Positions 8,293 through 17,613 are shown, counted from the stretch's first letter. The stretch: 63,681 nt of DNA from Deltaproteobacteria bacterium (GCA_019307815.1 JAFDIV010000024.1:1-63681), one strand, 5' to 3'. The notes: generated by a model not told the origin, from the letters alone. Translations and numbers: made by a program.

Positions 8293-9249
8293 CTAGATTC
8301 CAAGCCCTTTGAGCAACGCCTTGACCCCCGCAAAGGCCAGCATGGCGATTACAATCCACCTAACTAGGGCGGGTTTTACAACGGCCAAGATCCTGACACC
8401 GACAAACGAACCAAGCATAATGCCTACGAGGGAGGGGACAACCATCATCGGGATCACGCAGCCTTTATTAAGATAGATCCACGCGGCCGAGGTGTCTGTG
8501 ATGGAAAGGAGGAATTTGCTCGTGGCCACACTTATTTTCAGCGGTGCCCCCATTACGAGGTTAAGCACGGGCACGTTGGCCCAACCTGCACCAAGGCCGA
8601 ACATGCCGGCCATGATCCCTATAATGACGAACAGACACAGCCCTAGAGGAGTCCTGTGTATCTTCCAGTCAATAATTTGTCCTGTACTCCCTTCCTGGTA
8701 GACACCGTAGATCCTAAGAATGCTCGACAGCCTGTCTGCCTTTGGAACGTCAGGCAACTCAGATTTCTTGGCTGTTAACATAAGAATACAAATGCCAATA
8801 ATGGTGGCGCCAAGGGCTACCTGAATCACATTAGTGGGCAAGGCGAGACCGATCATTGCTCCAATAATGGCACATGTGGAAGCGATGAGTGCCACGGGTA
8901 TTGCCAGCCTCAGGCTCGCCAGATTCATCTTTAGAAGGCCTGGGCCCGCAGCAAGGGCCCCCGAAAGGGCCACCAACAGGCCACACCCGCGAACAAAGTC
9001 GAGGTGAAAAGGGAAAAAGCCGCTTATGATTGGCACGAACAGCACTCCTCCACCCACCCCGCCCAGTACGGCGAACACACCCATGACAAAGGTGACGATC
9101 AACAAGACCAAGGGCCAGAACCACCAGACATGCCCGCCGGCTGTCGAGGCCGTCGCCTGGGCACCAGCAGCTTCCGATATTCCGTATAATGAGAGAGTGC
9201 AAAGGAACCCGGTCAACAAAATCAGGCTTACTTTCCAATAGATTTTCAT
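8293..9249 (-). CDS. TSUP (TauE/SafE) family sulfite/organoanion exporter
   Basis: 318 residues from ATG 9249 (MKIYWKVSLILL), with a purine-rich GGGGGG site upstream; the longer frame to 9369 lacks support. A cleavable-looking signal segment ends near ISEAAGA. Two homologous four-helix halves follow, the first with GGVGGGVLFVPIISGFFPFH and DFVRGCGLLVALSGALAAGPG, the second with MFGLGAGWANVPVLNLVMG. The family moves sulfite, sulfoacetate or related anions out of the cell. It heads an operon with a small membrane protein and a CBS protein, and has its own promoter with a palindrome in the spacer (9341-9369). Confidence 0.92.
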   Translation of the reverse strand: MKIYWKVSLILLTGFLCTLSLYGISEAAGAQATASTAGGHVWWFWPLVLLIVTFVMGVFAVLGGVGGGVLFVPIISGFFPFHLDFVRGCGLLVALSGALAAGPGLLKMNLASLRLAIPVALIASTCAIIGAMIGLALPTNVIQVALGATIIGICILMLTAKKSELPDVPKADRLSSILRIYGVYQEGSTGQIIDWKIHRTPLGLCLFVIIGIMAGMFGLGAGWANVPVLNLVMGAPLKISVATSKFLLSITDTSAAWIYLNKGCVIPMMVVPSLVGIMLGSFVGVRILAVVKPALVRWIVIAMLAFAGVKALLKGLGI

Positions 9250-9340
9250 CTGCAGCCCCCCAAGAATAGTTATCTTAGCTTGCCTAGAATAATCAAAACT
9301 ATGATTAAGACCTATTATTAACCTTCTCGTGATTTTTCGC

Positions 9341-9369
9341 ACAATACAAGAATTCTTGGGGGGTGTCAA
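9341..9369 (-). promoter_or_regulatory. Sigma70-type promoter of the TSUP operon with palindromic spacer
   Basis: On the minus strand TTGACA (9369-9364) is followed after exactly 17 bases by TATTGT (9346-9341). The spacer contains the perfect 12-bp palindrome CAAGAATTCTTG (9347-9358), well placed as a repressor site. It lies about 90 bases upstream of the TSUP start. Confidence 0.65.
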
Positions 9370-9472
9370 GACAATTTATTGCAAAATGCAACAAATTGCT
9401 GGCCTGGGCACGTTAGAGGGACAACGGCAAGGGCAGTTGATGCATACTGAAAATCCCCTGTTATTTTTTGCC

Positions 9473-9499
9473 TTGACACGAATTTGTGGAAGGTATAAT
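9473..9499 (+). promoter_or_regulatory. Promoter of the FadR-type regulator
   Basis: TTGACA (9473-9478) and TATAAT (9494-9499) match consensus exactly but are only 15 bases apart. The operator at 9504-9514 covers the expected start of transcription. Confidence 0.65.
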
Positions 9500-9503
9500 A
9501 AAG

Positions 9504-9514
9504 TGGTCAGACCA
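9504..9514. promoter_or_regulatory. FadR-subfamily GntR operator
   Basis: TGGTCAGACCA is a perfect palindrome around one central base and matches the known FadR-subfamily pattern TGGT-N3-ACCA. It sits five bases after the -10 box and 23 bases before the regulator gene, as expected for autorepression. Confidence 0.75.
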
Positions 9515-9536
9515 GTAGTCAAGCAGACCGCCATTA

Positions 9537-10265
9537 ATGAAATTAAACCCTATATATAAATCCAGGCTATCTGAAGCCGCAATCGAGCAGATAAAGGAAC
9601 TCATTACCCACCAAAAGCTCGAGCCAGGCAGCAAACTCCCCTCTGAGCGAGAGTTAGTAAGCCAATTGAAAATTAGCAGGGCATCAGTGAGGGAAGCCCT
9701 GAGAGCGCTCGAAATCATGGGGCTCATAGAAGTTAAGCCTGGAAAGGGTACTTTCGTAAAGGGCACCACCATAGATTTGATGCTGCCCTTGCCTGACTGG
9801 ATATCCTTGCACAGAGAAAACCTGGAGAACCATTTTGAGGCTCGTATGGTTTTAGAGCCTTCTGCAGCAGAACTTGCCGCGCTGCGCGCGACTGCTTCAG
9901 ATATGATTAGAATGAAAGAGGCTATGGCTGAGTTTGATAGAAATCGCCTGGAAAACAATCTCATAGGAATGATCAACGCAGATATTAAATTCCACGGTTC
10001 TATCAGCGCAGCCACAGGGAATAAGACAATAAAACTCCTTATGGATACTATAACAAGGTTTCTATTTGAGGGCTGGAAGGCCACTTTAAGGCTGCATGGG
10101 AGACCTGAAAAAACCATTGTCGATCATGGCGACATTTTAAAAGCGATCACAAATAGGAATCAATCAGAGGCCAGGGCAGCGATGGAAAGACATCTTAGAA
10201 ATGCGGTTGAGAATCTCAGGCATGCAGGTTTCAACAAATTTCTGCAGAGAGATCCCGTGTCATGA
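9537..10265 (+). CDS. FadR-subfamily GntR transcriptional regulator
   Basis: 242 residues: N-terminal winged helix (LEPGSKLPSERELVSQLKIS, RASVREALRALEIMGLIEVK, GKGTFV) and a C-terminal FCD ligand-binding domain with the metal-binding Asp/His set (D148 in ADIKFH, then two later His in VDHGDIL and MERHLRNA). FCD regulators usually respond to small carboxylates. The gene overlaps the next (MBL hydrolase) by four bases, and a FadR-type operator lies in its promoter. The eroded sugar ABC operon and the hydrolase downstream are its probable targets. Confidence 0.93.
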   Translation: MKLNPIYKSRLSEAAIEQIKELITHQKLEPGSKLPSERELVSQLKISRASVREALRALEIMGLIEVKPGKGTFVKGTTIDLMLPLPDWISLHRENLENHFEARMVLEPSAAELAALRATASDMIRMKEAMAEFDRNRLENNLIGMINADIKFHGSISAATGNKTIKLLMDTITRFLFEGWKATLRLHGRPEKTIVDHGDILKAITNRNQSEARAAMERHLRNAVENLRHAGFNKFLQRDPVS

Positions 10266-11098
10266 AAACTGTATTCTCAATTGTTTGTGACAATACGGCT
10301 GGTGAGTCAAGGTTCCTAGGCGAGCACGGTTGGAGCTGTCTTATTGAAAGGGGAAGCCAGAGCTACTTGTTCGATACTGGGCAGGGCATTGCTCTGCCGC
10401 ACAACCTAAAGAGACTGGATAAATCCCTAAAGGGGTTACGCCATGTATTTATAAGCCATGGCCACTATGACCATACTGGTGGACTCAAAACCGTGCTAGA
10501 AGAGATTGGGGGGGCTGAAATTATAGCGCATCCAGAAATGTTTGCTCACCACTCCGTCAAGAAAGAACGCCCTGAGAAGACAACAAGGTACATAGGTTGT
10601 CCGTTTACCAAATCAGAACTAGTTAAGCTAGGGGGCAGATTCAACTTTATTGATGAAACTAAGGAAGTGTTGCCGGGCATATGGTTTGTTACGGGAATTG
10701 ATCGTGATCCTGATAAGGTCCCCAATGATTCCAGACTTGTAGTTGAAAAAGGCGGCAACATTGAACCGGACCCAATAGAAGATGATGCAAGTTTGCTCGT
10801 CGAAACGGACAAAGGGCTAGTGCTTATTCTGGGATGTGCGCATTCGGGCATAATTAATATACTGGATTTCCTCCGGAATAATATGGGTATTGACAGGCTT
10901 TGCGCGGTCATGGGTGGCACTCACCTGGCCTTTAGCAGCTCTGAAATTCTACCGCAGGTGATAGAAAAGCTTGAGGCGTTTTCGGTAGATCTTGTAGGAG
11001 TCTCCCATTGCACTGGATTTGAGCCAGCAGCCATAATTTACAGTCATTTCCAGTCTCGCTTTAGCCTAGCCTCTGCAGGAAAATCATTCACAATATAA
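10262..11098 (+). CDS. MBL-fold metallo-hydrolase
   Basis: 278 residues with the metallo-beta-lactamase metal site: HGHYDH (in FISHGHYDHTGG), a later His in GCAHSGI, and a C-terminal His (GVSHCTG). The overall pattern, with long insert and GCAHSGIINIL, resembles the group annotated as 7,8-dihydropterin-6-methyl... phosphate synthase-like (MJ0301 type). The real substrate is unknown. It starts at an ATGA overlap with the GntR regulator and is co-transcribed with it. Confidence 0.85.
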   Translation: MKTVFSIVCDNTAGESRFLGEHGWSCLIERGSQSYLFDTGQGIALPHNLKRLDKSLKGLRHVFISHGHYDHTGGLKTVLEEIGGAEIIAHPEMFAHHSVKKERPEKTTRYIGCPFTKSELVKLGGRFNFIDETKEVLPGIWFVTGIDRDPDKVPNDSRLVVEKGGNIEPDPIEDDASLLVETDKGLVLILGCAHSGIINILDFLRNNMGIDRLCAVMGGTHLAFSSSEILPQVIEKLEAFSVDLVGVSHCTGFEPAAIIYSHFQSRFSLASAGKSFTI

Positions 11099-11221
11099 AT
11101 CTGGACCCAGAGAAAGGAGGTGATGAGAGGTTCAAAGTTTTGTTTCGATTTTTATTGATGATTTAGTTTTCGGCACGATGTTTACACTTCCTAATGATAT
11201 TAGCATAAGAGGAGGGGTGTC

Positions 11222-11336
11222 ATGGGACAAAAAAGTAAGGAGCGTTTCCCGTAGGGAATTTCTTAAAAAGTCCGCCGCAGGGCTTCTTGGTATGGGGCTT
11301 GTTTCGGTATCAATGGATTCTCTTTTCCAACAAGAT
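11222..11336 (+). pseudogene. Sugar ABC transporter substrate-binding protein, Tat signal remnant
   Basis: A strong ribosome site (GAGGAGGGG) precedes ATG 11222, but that frame stops after ten codons. One base earlier in an A6 run the other frame gives VSRREFLKKSAAGLLGMGLV, a complete twin-arginine export signal. Removing one A would join the start to the signal. After about 35 codons the binding protein ends and the sequence becomes the permease gene, so nearly the whole binding protein (typically about 400 residues) has been deleted. Confidence 0.7.
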
Positions 11337-11340
11337 ATTG

Positions 11341-12201
11341 CAACGGAAAGAGGCTCTTGGTTTGCTGTTTACTGCCCCTGCAGACCTTATCCTCCTTCTT
11401 CTTCTTGCTTATCCTTTTGTACTGGGGATCTGGCTTTCCTTTACTGATACCATCATAGGACGATCTGGTGGATTTGTAGGCCTTCAGAATTATATCGACC
11501 TCTTTCACAGCGAAGTTTTCAGGTTGACGGCCTTCAATACGGTCCTTTACACGTGTGTGGCCGTCTTTTTTAAGTTAGTCATGGGCTTCGCACTGGCTAT
11601 TGTTCTGAATCGCGATTTTAAGGGTAAGGGATTAGTCAGAGCCATTGTCTTGCTTCCTTGGATAGTTCCAACAGCTCTGTCCACAATAGCCTTTTGGTGG
11701 ATATTTGACTCAAATTTTTCGTGTATAAGTTGGCTGCTGCTCAAACTACACGTTATTCGAAGCCCTATAAATTTTTTAGGAGATACCATAAATGCAAGAG
11801 CATCGGTTATTATCGTCAATATATGGAGGGGGATTCCATTTTTTACCATCGGTTTAATGGCGGGTTTACAGACCATTAATCAAACCCTGTACGAGGCAGC
11901 GGACATTGATGGAGCAACTCCCTGGATAAAGTTCAAGAGCATTACCTTGCCTCTTATCATGCCTCTTCTTTCGGTCATAACAACATTTTCTATAATTTGG
12001 ACATTTGCGGATTTTCAGCTGATATGGATCATGACCCGTGGTGGGCCTGATAATGCCACACACATTTTTGGAACCTTTTCTTTCCAGCGGGCTATAGCAG
12101 GAGGCCATCTTGGCGAGGGGGCAGCAATATCTGCATTTATTTTTCCCGTTCTGTTAATAAGTGTCCTTATTACATCAAAGTACCTCAAGAGAGAAAGCTA
12201 A
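11341..12201 (+). CDS. Sugar ABC transporter permease (MalF/UgpA type)
   Basis: About 285 residues with six hydrophobic helices: ALGLLFTAPADLILLLLLAY at the start, IVLLPWIVPTALSTIAFWWI, and others. The BPD/EAA loop is intact: EAADIDGATPWIKFKSITLPLI. The C-terminus ending SKYLKRES looks natural. The native start seems lost: the frame is open to a TTG at 11287, but this runs through the binding-protein remnant. TTG 11341 is the nearest candidate and has no clear ribosome site. It is probably not expressed as a working transporter because binding protein, second permease and most of the ATPase are missing. Confidence 0.75.
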   Translation, partial: QRKEALGLLFTAPADLILLLLLAYPFVLGIWLSFTDTIIGRSGGFVGLQNYIDLFHSEVFRLTAFNTVLYTCVAVFFKLVMGFALAIVLNRDFKGKGLVRAIVLLPWIVPTALSTIAFWWIFDSNFSCISWLLLKLHVIRSPINFLGDTINARASVIIVNIWRGIPFFTIGLMAGLQTINQTLYEAADIDGATPWIKFKSITLPLIMPLLSVITTFSIIWTFADFQLIWIMTRGGPDNATHIFGTFSFQRAIAGGHLGEGAAISAFIFPVLLISVLITSKYLKRES

Positions 12202-12202
12202 T

Positions 12203-12640
12203 CTGGATATTTATATGAAGCCTGCCAATCGTTTTGTGGCCGGTTTTATAGGATCCCCTACCATGAATTTCCTGGAAGATGCTGTCATAAAAAAGGAAGA
12301 CGATAAGCTGTTGGTAAAAACAGATAGTCTAAGAATTTTGATCCCTGACGAGAAGAAGAATTCACTAATGCCCTATCTAGGGAAGGCTGTAACTTTGGGT
12401 ATAAGGCCTGAAGACCTTTCAGAAAGTGATTCACTGGAGGACAATAGATCGTTTAAGGCACTTGTTGAGGTTGTTCAACCAGTGGGGAATCAAATCTTTA
12501 TTGACGCAAAGGTTGGCTCACACAACATGCTTGCAGACGTCTCGCCCCAGAGTCTGGTTAAACCGCGACAGGAGATAATCCTTAAGGCCCGAGTGGAGAA
12601 CCTGCATTTCTTCGATCCAGAGACCCAGGAAGCCATCTAG
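12203..12640 (+). pseudogene. Sugar ABC transporter ATPase (MalK/UgpC type), C-terminal remnant
   Basis: Immediately after the permease stop the sequence reads LDIYMKPANRFVAGFIGSPT, the run that follows the H-loop region of MalK/UgpC ATPases, and then a TOBE/MOI domain with GIRPEDL and VVQPVGNQIFIDAKV. Walker A, signature and Walker B (about 235 residues) are absent. Together with the missing second permease, this indicates a deletion of about 1.5 kb or more with one end in the permease's 3' edge and the other inside the ATPase gene. Confidence 0.8.
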
Positions 12641-12842
12641 TGAATAAGGTGTTGTCCTTGATTTGACAACTTGGTTTTCCAGGGTAAATGTTTTTTGAGT
12701 TAAAAATGAGTTGAAACGTTGCCTGTCAAGGCTGGAGCCGATGTATTATTGTATGGAGGTAAGTAGGAGAGATTTTTGTGGAATAGTGGGTGGATGATAA
12801 AAGTTGTTGGCAAAACTAAAATTCAATTTTAAGTTTGTCGCA

Positions 12843-14004
12843 TGTATGTACCACGGATGTTAAAAGACACATTATCTAAGACACTTGGGCAGTTCTGGGC
12901 AGTTTTGATTACAGGGCCGCGACAATTTGAAAGACCACATTTTTACTCAATGAATTCAGTTATGGATTCGAGTATGTTACTTTTGATGATCCTTTAGAGA
13001 GATCCTATGCGGTCTCTGACCCAAATCGGTTTCTTGATGGATTCAGCAGCAAGTCCTTAGTCATCGATAAGATCCAATATGTCCCGCAGCTTTTTCCCTA
13101 TCTAAAAATTAGAATTGATTGAGACCGTGAAAACAAGGGCCAATGGATTCTTACCGGTTCGCAGCGACTTCTATTGATGAAAGACATCACTGAATCATTA
13201 GCCACAAAAATGGCCCTCCTGAAGTTGCTTTCATTCAGCTTAATTGAACTCAAAGGGAAGGACACAATAGATCATCTATACGAATCGGTTTGGACCGGTC
13301 TTTATCCAGGGCCAGCGCTTTATCCTGACAGAAGCGATTCGTGGGTTGGATCCTATGTCCAAACTTACATCGAAAGGGGTGTAAGATAAGACAGCTAAAG
13401 AATATGAGGGATTTTCGGAGCTTTGAAGTTTTTCTCGCGTTATGTGGTACTAGACACGGGCAGGCATTTCAGTTAACCTTGATTGCAAGGGGGTGCGGGA
13501 TTACTGTGCCAATGGTAAAGGCATGGACAAGTATTATGGAGGCTTCATACCTGTGCGTGCTCCTCCATCCCTTTTACAAGAATTTTGGCAAGCGCGTCGT
13601 TAAAACACCTAAGCTATATTCCATTGATCCCTCAGTAGTTTGTACCCTGACTCGCCAACGAAATGGCGCGGCTGCTTTGGCCGGGCCAATGGGCGTAGCA
13701 CTTTTTGAAGGCTTGATTCTTAGGGAGGCGCTGAAAGTATTTGTTACCAAGGGCGAGAAGGGAAATCTTTACTTTTGGCGTTTCAGGGACGGAGTTGAAG
13801 CGGACCTTATCGTCCCCACTGATCTCTATGGAGATGAAGTTGACTGCCACACCTACGCTTAAACATGTGAAACCCCTTGATAGATTTATCTCATTGGCAG
13901 GGCCTGAAGCACTATCAAGCTGCCTGCTTGTCTGCAGGGTAGAATTCACAAGATATCTCCCTAATGGCCATAAGGTAATTCCGTGGCATGAATTTCCAAT
14001 GTGA
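12843..14004 (+). pseudogene. AAA ATPase with DUF4143, multiply frameshifted
   Basis: Pieces in all three frames line up as one protein. ATG 12843: MYVPRMLKDTLSK, ITGPRQ; then (next frame, 12933 on) KTTFLLNEF, FEYVTFDDPLERSYAVSD, LVIDKIQYVPQLFPYLKI; stop at about 13120; then GQWILTGSQRLLLMKDITES; then, from about 13530, YKNFGKRVVKTPKLYSIDPS and GPMGVALFEGLILREALKVF; and finally KLTATPTLKHVKPLDRFISL to HEFPM (14004). The first shift falls inside Walker A. This family is widespread in anaerobes and often found in accessory DNA. About 530 bases after the ABC remnant hold only this decayed gene and its leader. Confidence 0.75.
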
Positions 14005-14063
14005 CTGCCATCCCAACTTGGCTAATTCATGTAACAATGAAGTAGTAGAGGGGACGAGGTAAG

Positions 14064-15170
14064 ATGGGATCCTGTCGTTTTTGCCATAGGGATTCACCCC
14101 CCATATCCAACAGGCTGGGGTACTGTGCCGCATGTATAGAAGAGCACTTTGTCGAAGTCTGGCCGGAGTTAGAAAAGGTGCATCGGGCCAGCCGAATAGC
14201 GTATGGTCTTCCAGCCATCCCTCCCCGCACGGTGGGTGGTACCAGGTGTGGGCAATGTGTGCAGGACTGCATAATTGATGAGGGTGAGTGGGGTTATTGT
14301 GGTATCCGGAGGGTTGAAGGCGGGAGACTCAGGGGTGGCAGACCCCATAAGGGTAACCTCAGCTTTTATTACGACCCCTTGCCCACCAATTGTGTAGCTG
14401 ATTTTGTTTGTCCTGCTGGTACCGGATCTGGCTATCCCCATTATGCAATGGCGCAGGGCCCCGAATACGGTTACAAAAACCTGGCAGTTTTCTACCATGC
14501 CTGTTCCTTTAACTGTCTTTATTGCCAGAACTACCACTTCAAGGAGTACGCGTCTTCATCTGCCATAGTCACTGCCAAGGAACTGGCCGAGGCTGTGGAT
14601 GCCCATACCGTATGCATATGCTATTTCGGTGGAGATCCAACCCCTCAGATTTTACATGCCATAAAGGCGTCCCGCCTTGCCAGGCAACGGACCAAAGGGA
14701 GGATCTTGAGGATATGCTGGGAGACAAATGGCTCCATGGCAGAGCCCTACCTGGAACATATGGCAAGACTCTCCCTTGACTCAGGGGGGTGTATCAAGTT
14801 TGACCTCAAGGCCTGGGATGACAGAATCCATAGAGCACTTTGCGGGACTACAAATAAAAAGACTCTTGAGACCTTCAAAAGACTGGCTGCATATACAGAG
14901 AAAAGACCCGAACCTCCTTTTCTTATTGCCAGCACTCTTCTGGTGCCAGGGTATGTGGATGTGGAAGAAGTGGGTGCTATCGCACAATTCATCGCCCAAC
15001 TTAACCCTGACATACCTTACAGCCTATTGGGTTTCCATCCTCATTTCTATTTGGATGATCTTCCCCCTACCTCAAGATCCCACGCATTCAGGTGCAAGGA
15101 AGCAGCAGAGGCGGCGGGGCTCCGGCGGGTACACATCGGCAATTTGCATCTTTTGGGGGATGCTTACTGA
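14064..15170 (+). CDS. Radical SAM enzyme with N-terminal Cys clusters
   Basis: 368 residues. The radical SAM cluster is CSFNCLYC (C147, C151, C154) in the form seen in pyruvate formate-lyase activase-like and AmmeMemoRadiSam-type proteins. It is followed by FGGDPTPQ, the ETNG strand and KFDLKAW. N-terminal Cys pairs (C4/C7, C21/C24, C62/C65, C69, C79) could bind zinc or a further Fe-S cluster. A GAGGTAAG ribosome site precedes ATG 14064. No AmmeMemoRadiSam partner genes are in the window. The substrate is unknown; it likely acts as an activase or maturase. Confidence 0.85.
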   Translation: MGSCRFCHRDSPPISNRLGYCAACIEEHFVEVWPELEKVHRASRIAYGLPAIPPRTVGGTRCGQCVQDCIIDEGEWGYCGIRRVEGGRLRGGRPHKGNLSFYYDPLPTNCVADFVCPAGTGSGYPHYAMAQGPEYGYKNLAVFYHACSFNCLYCQNYHFKEYASSSAIVTAKELAEAVDAHTVCICYFGGDPTPQILHAIKASRLARQRTKGRILRICWETNGSMAEPYLEHMARLSLDSGGCIKFDLKAWDDRIHRALCGTTNKKTLETFKRLAAYTEKRPEPPFLIASTLLVPGYVDVEEVGAIAQFIAQLNPDIPYSLLGFHPHFYLDDLPPTSRSHAFRCKEAAEAAGLRRVHIGNLHLLGDAY

Positions 15171-15206
15171 AAGCAAGTATGCAAAAGGTTCAATTAAGGA
15201 TGAAAA

Positions 15207-15617
15207 TTAAGAGGGGGTAAAGGAGGCAATTTTTAAGCCCTTAAAAAACTGCCGGTAAAATCCCCTGTCCCGGGTAAGCAGTGTATCTGCACAATTGAGA
15301 GCATGGGCTCCAATCAAAAAATCGGCAAGAATCCGTCTCTTGTTTCCCCTTGCCGCCCTATATTTTTTCCAAAGCTGTCCTGCAGCAAAGGCGGTTTCCT
15401 TGTCAATAAGCACAATCCTGATTCCGAGACCCTCCAAGATGTTGTCTAGAGTATGGCGGTCATCGAATTGAGGTGCCAGTTCCGCGTAAACAATCTCATT
15501 TATGACCAGCGAGCCGCTCTGAAAAGCTGTCTCTAAAGCGTTTGCCGAGCTTTCGCCGAACTCAGGATCAGGGAGAAAGATATCGAGCAAGATGTTCGTA
15601 TCGACAAAAGTGATCAT
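15207..15617 (-). CDS. PIN-domain toxin (VapC-like)
   Basis: 136 residues. Acidic residues of a PIN nuclease are present: D6 in FVDTNILLD, E in NEIVYAEL, D in ADFLIGAHA and D in LTRDRGFY. Overlaps by four bases the AbrB-type antitoxin upstream, the usual toxin-antitoxin arrangement. VapC toxins cleave tRNA or rRNA. Confidence 0.9.
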   Translation of the reverse strand: MITFVDTNILLDIFLPDPEFGESSANALETAFQSGSLVINEIVYAELAPQFDDRHTLDNILEGLGIRIVLIDKETAFAAGQLWKKYRAARGNKRRILADFLIGAHALNCADTLLTRDRGFYRQFFKGLKIASFTPS

Positions 15618-15829
15618 CTACCTCTTATCTCTTCCATGTAATCGTCAGTTCTACCACCCTTCCCTAGGATGCCGAATACATGCCTGACAGGACTTAAGTG
15701 GGTGGTTTTCTTTCTTAATTTGATCCCGTCTTCCAATGGCAGAAATTCTACCTCCATGTTGGGAAGTAACCCATATTTTTCCCTAAGTGCCTTGGGTATT
15801 GTGACCTGTCCTCGCCCTCCTATTTTCAT
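15614..15829 (-). CDS. AbrB/MazE-type antitoxin
   Basis: 71 residues starting KIGGRGQVTIPKALREKYGL, a SpoVT/AbrB swapped-hairpin DNA-binding domain; the C-terminal half should bind the toxin. It is the upstream partner of the PIN toxin. A 12-bp direct repeat with 22-bp period overlaps its start and could be the autoregulatory site. Confidence 0.9.
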   Translation of the reverse strand: MKIGGRGQVTIPKALREKYGLLPNMEVEFLPLEDGIKLRKKTTHLSPVRHVFGILGKGGRTDDYMEEIRGR

Positions 15830-15852
15830 ACTTACATACCCCTATTTTCATA
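15819..15852 (-). repeat. 12-bp direct repeat at the antitoxin start
   Basis: CCTATTTTCATA (plus strand) occurs at 15819-15830 and again at 15841-15852, i.e. exactly two helical turns apart. The downstream copy on the minus strand includes the antitoxin start codon. It may be an AbrB operator or the result of a local duplication. Confidence 0.5.
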
Positions 15853-15909
15853 TTTTATTTTTAAGTATAAAGATTCCTGGCTGCTATTTCAAGTACTCTC
15901 CAAGGCAAC

Positions 15910-17613
15910 TTATTGGTTTTTCGCCTCCCTTTTCTGAATTTTTGCCCAGGTGTCTCTGAGGGTAGCAGTTCTGTTGAATACTGGCGCACTAGGTCTTGAA
16001 TCCACTGGGTCAACACAGAAGTAGCCCACCCGTTCAAACTGGAATATGTCTCCTGGTTTGGCCTCGGCCAAGCTGGGTTCCACATAACAAGGGTTGAGCA
16101 CCACCAGGGATTCTGGATTAAGATAGTCTTTGAAGGTTTTGCCCTCTTTAACATCCGTAGGGTTAGGTTTCAGAAAGAGGTGATCATAGAGGCGCACTTC
16201 CACGGGCAGGGCATGCGCTGCAGATACCCAATGCAAGGTCCCGCGTACTTTGCGGCCATCAGGGGCGTCTCCGCCTCGTGTGGCCGGATCATAAGTGCAG
16301 CGCAGCTCCACCACTTCCCCCGTGTTTTCATCCTTGATCACATCCACACAGGTGATGAAATAGGCGTACCTCAGCCGCACCTCGCGACCTGGGGCGAGGC
16401 GAAAGAACTTTTTGGGCGGGTCTTCACGAAAGTCATCCCTCTCAATATAAAGGACCCGGGAAAATGGCACCTTTCTTGTACCCATGCTGGGGTCTTCTGG
16501 ATTATTGATGGCTTCCAGTTCTTCCACCTGGTCTTCGGGGTAATTGTCAATAACCACACGCAAGGGGTGGAGCACACCCATTATACGGGGGGCCCGCTTG
16601 TTGAGATCCTCGCGCACACAGTGCTCCAGCAGCGCGATGTCCACCATGCTATCCCGTTTTGCAAGGCCGATACGCTCGCAGAAAGTACGGATGGCCTCAG
16701 GAGTGTAGCCACGTCGCCGCAGACCTGCAATGGTAGGCATTCTAGGGTCATCCCATCCTCTTACATGGCCTTCCTCCACCAGCTGCCCCAACATGCGCTT
16801 GCTCATGACCGTGTGGCTAAGGTTTAGCCGAGCGAACTCTATTTGCTGGGGATGGTACACCCCCAGTTGGTCCAGAAACCAATCATAAAGGGGGCGATGG
16901 TCCTCAAACTCTAGGGTACACAGGGAATGGGTGATTCTTTCGATAGAGTCGGACAGACAGTGGGTAAAATCGTACATGGGATAGATGCACCACTTATCTC
17001 CGGTGCGGTGGTGTGGGACCCGCAGAATCCGGTAAATTACAGGGTCCCGCATGTTCAGATTAGGAGAGGCCATATCAATCTTTGCCCGGAGGGTTCGGGA
17101 GCCGTCAGGAAATTCCCCTGCTCGCATTCTTTGGAAAAGATCCAGATTTTCCTCCACAGAGCGGTTTCTGTAAGGGCTTTCCTTGCCTGGCTGGGTCAGG
17201 GTGCCTCGGTACTCGCGAATTTCCTCCGGACTTAGGTCGCACACATATGCCTTGCCCTTCCGGATAAGCTCAATGGCGTATTGATAAAGCTGTTCAAAAT
17301 AATCAGATGCATAATAGAGCCTATCACCCCAATCATATCCCAACCACCGCACGTCCTCCATAATGGACTGGACATACTCTACATCTTCCTTGGAGGGGTT
17401 GGTGTCATCGAACCGCAAATTGCATAGGCCGCCGTATTCCTCGGCAATACCGAAATTGAGGCAGATGGACTTGGCATGGCCTATGTGAAGATATCCATTG
17501 GGCTCTGGAGGAAATCGGGTATGAACGCGGCCTTCATATTTGTTGGTCCTTAAATCTTCATCAATGATGGCACGGATAAAGTCCTTGGAAGGTTTTGGCT
17601 TAGCCTCTGGCAT
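15910..17613 (-). CDS. glnS: Glutaminyl-tRNA synthetase
   Basis: 567 residues, normal for bacterial GlnRS. Class I signature HIGH at 43-46 ([10 protein letters not shown]) and KMSKS-type VMSKR near residue 270. GlnRS-specific features are clear: FDDTNP, the anticodon-binding beta barrels in the C-terminal half, and the terminal [10 protein letters not shown] segment. It charges tRNA-Gln directly. Its presence suggests this organism does not rely only on the GatCAB route. Monocistronic, divergent from the UPF0173 gene. Confidence 0.97.
   Translation of the reverse strand: MPEAKPKPSKDFIRAIIDEDLRTNKYEGRVHTRFPPEPNGYLHIGHAKSICLNFGIAEEYGGLCNLRFDDTNPSKEDVEYVQSIMEDVRWLGYDWGDRLYYASDYFEQLYQYAIELIRKGKAYVCDLSPEEIREYRGTLTQPGKESPYRNRSVEENLDLFQRMRAGEFPDGSRTLRAKIDMASPNLNMRDPVIYRILRVPHHRTGDKWCIYPMYDFTHCLSDSIERITHSLCTLEFEDHRPLYDWFLDQLGVYHPQQIEFARLNLSHTVMSKRMLGQLVEEGHVRGWDDPRMPTIAGLRRRGYTPEAIRTFCERIGLAKRDSMVDIALLEHCVREDLNKRAPRIMGVLHPLRVVIDNYPEDQVEELEAINNPEDPSMGTRKVPFSRVLYIERDDFREDPPKKFFRLAPGREVRLRYAYFITCVDVIKDENTGEVVELRCTYDPATRGGDAPDGRKVRGTLHWVSAAHALPVEVRLYDHLFLKPNPTDVKEGKTFKDYLNPESLVVLNPCYVEPSLAEAKPGDIFQFERVGYFCVDPVDSRPSAPVFNRTATLRDTWAKIQKREAKNQ

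Noticed and set aside
9249..9369. Longer start for the TSUP exporter at 9369
   Set aside because: The extension is not signal-like and overlaps the promoter; ATG 9249 begins a proper signal segment.
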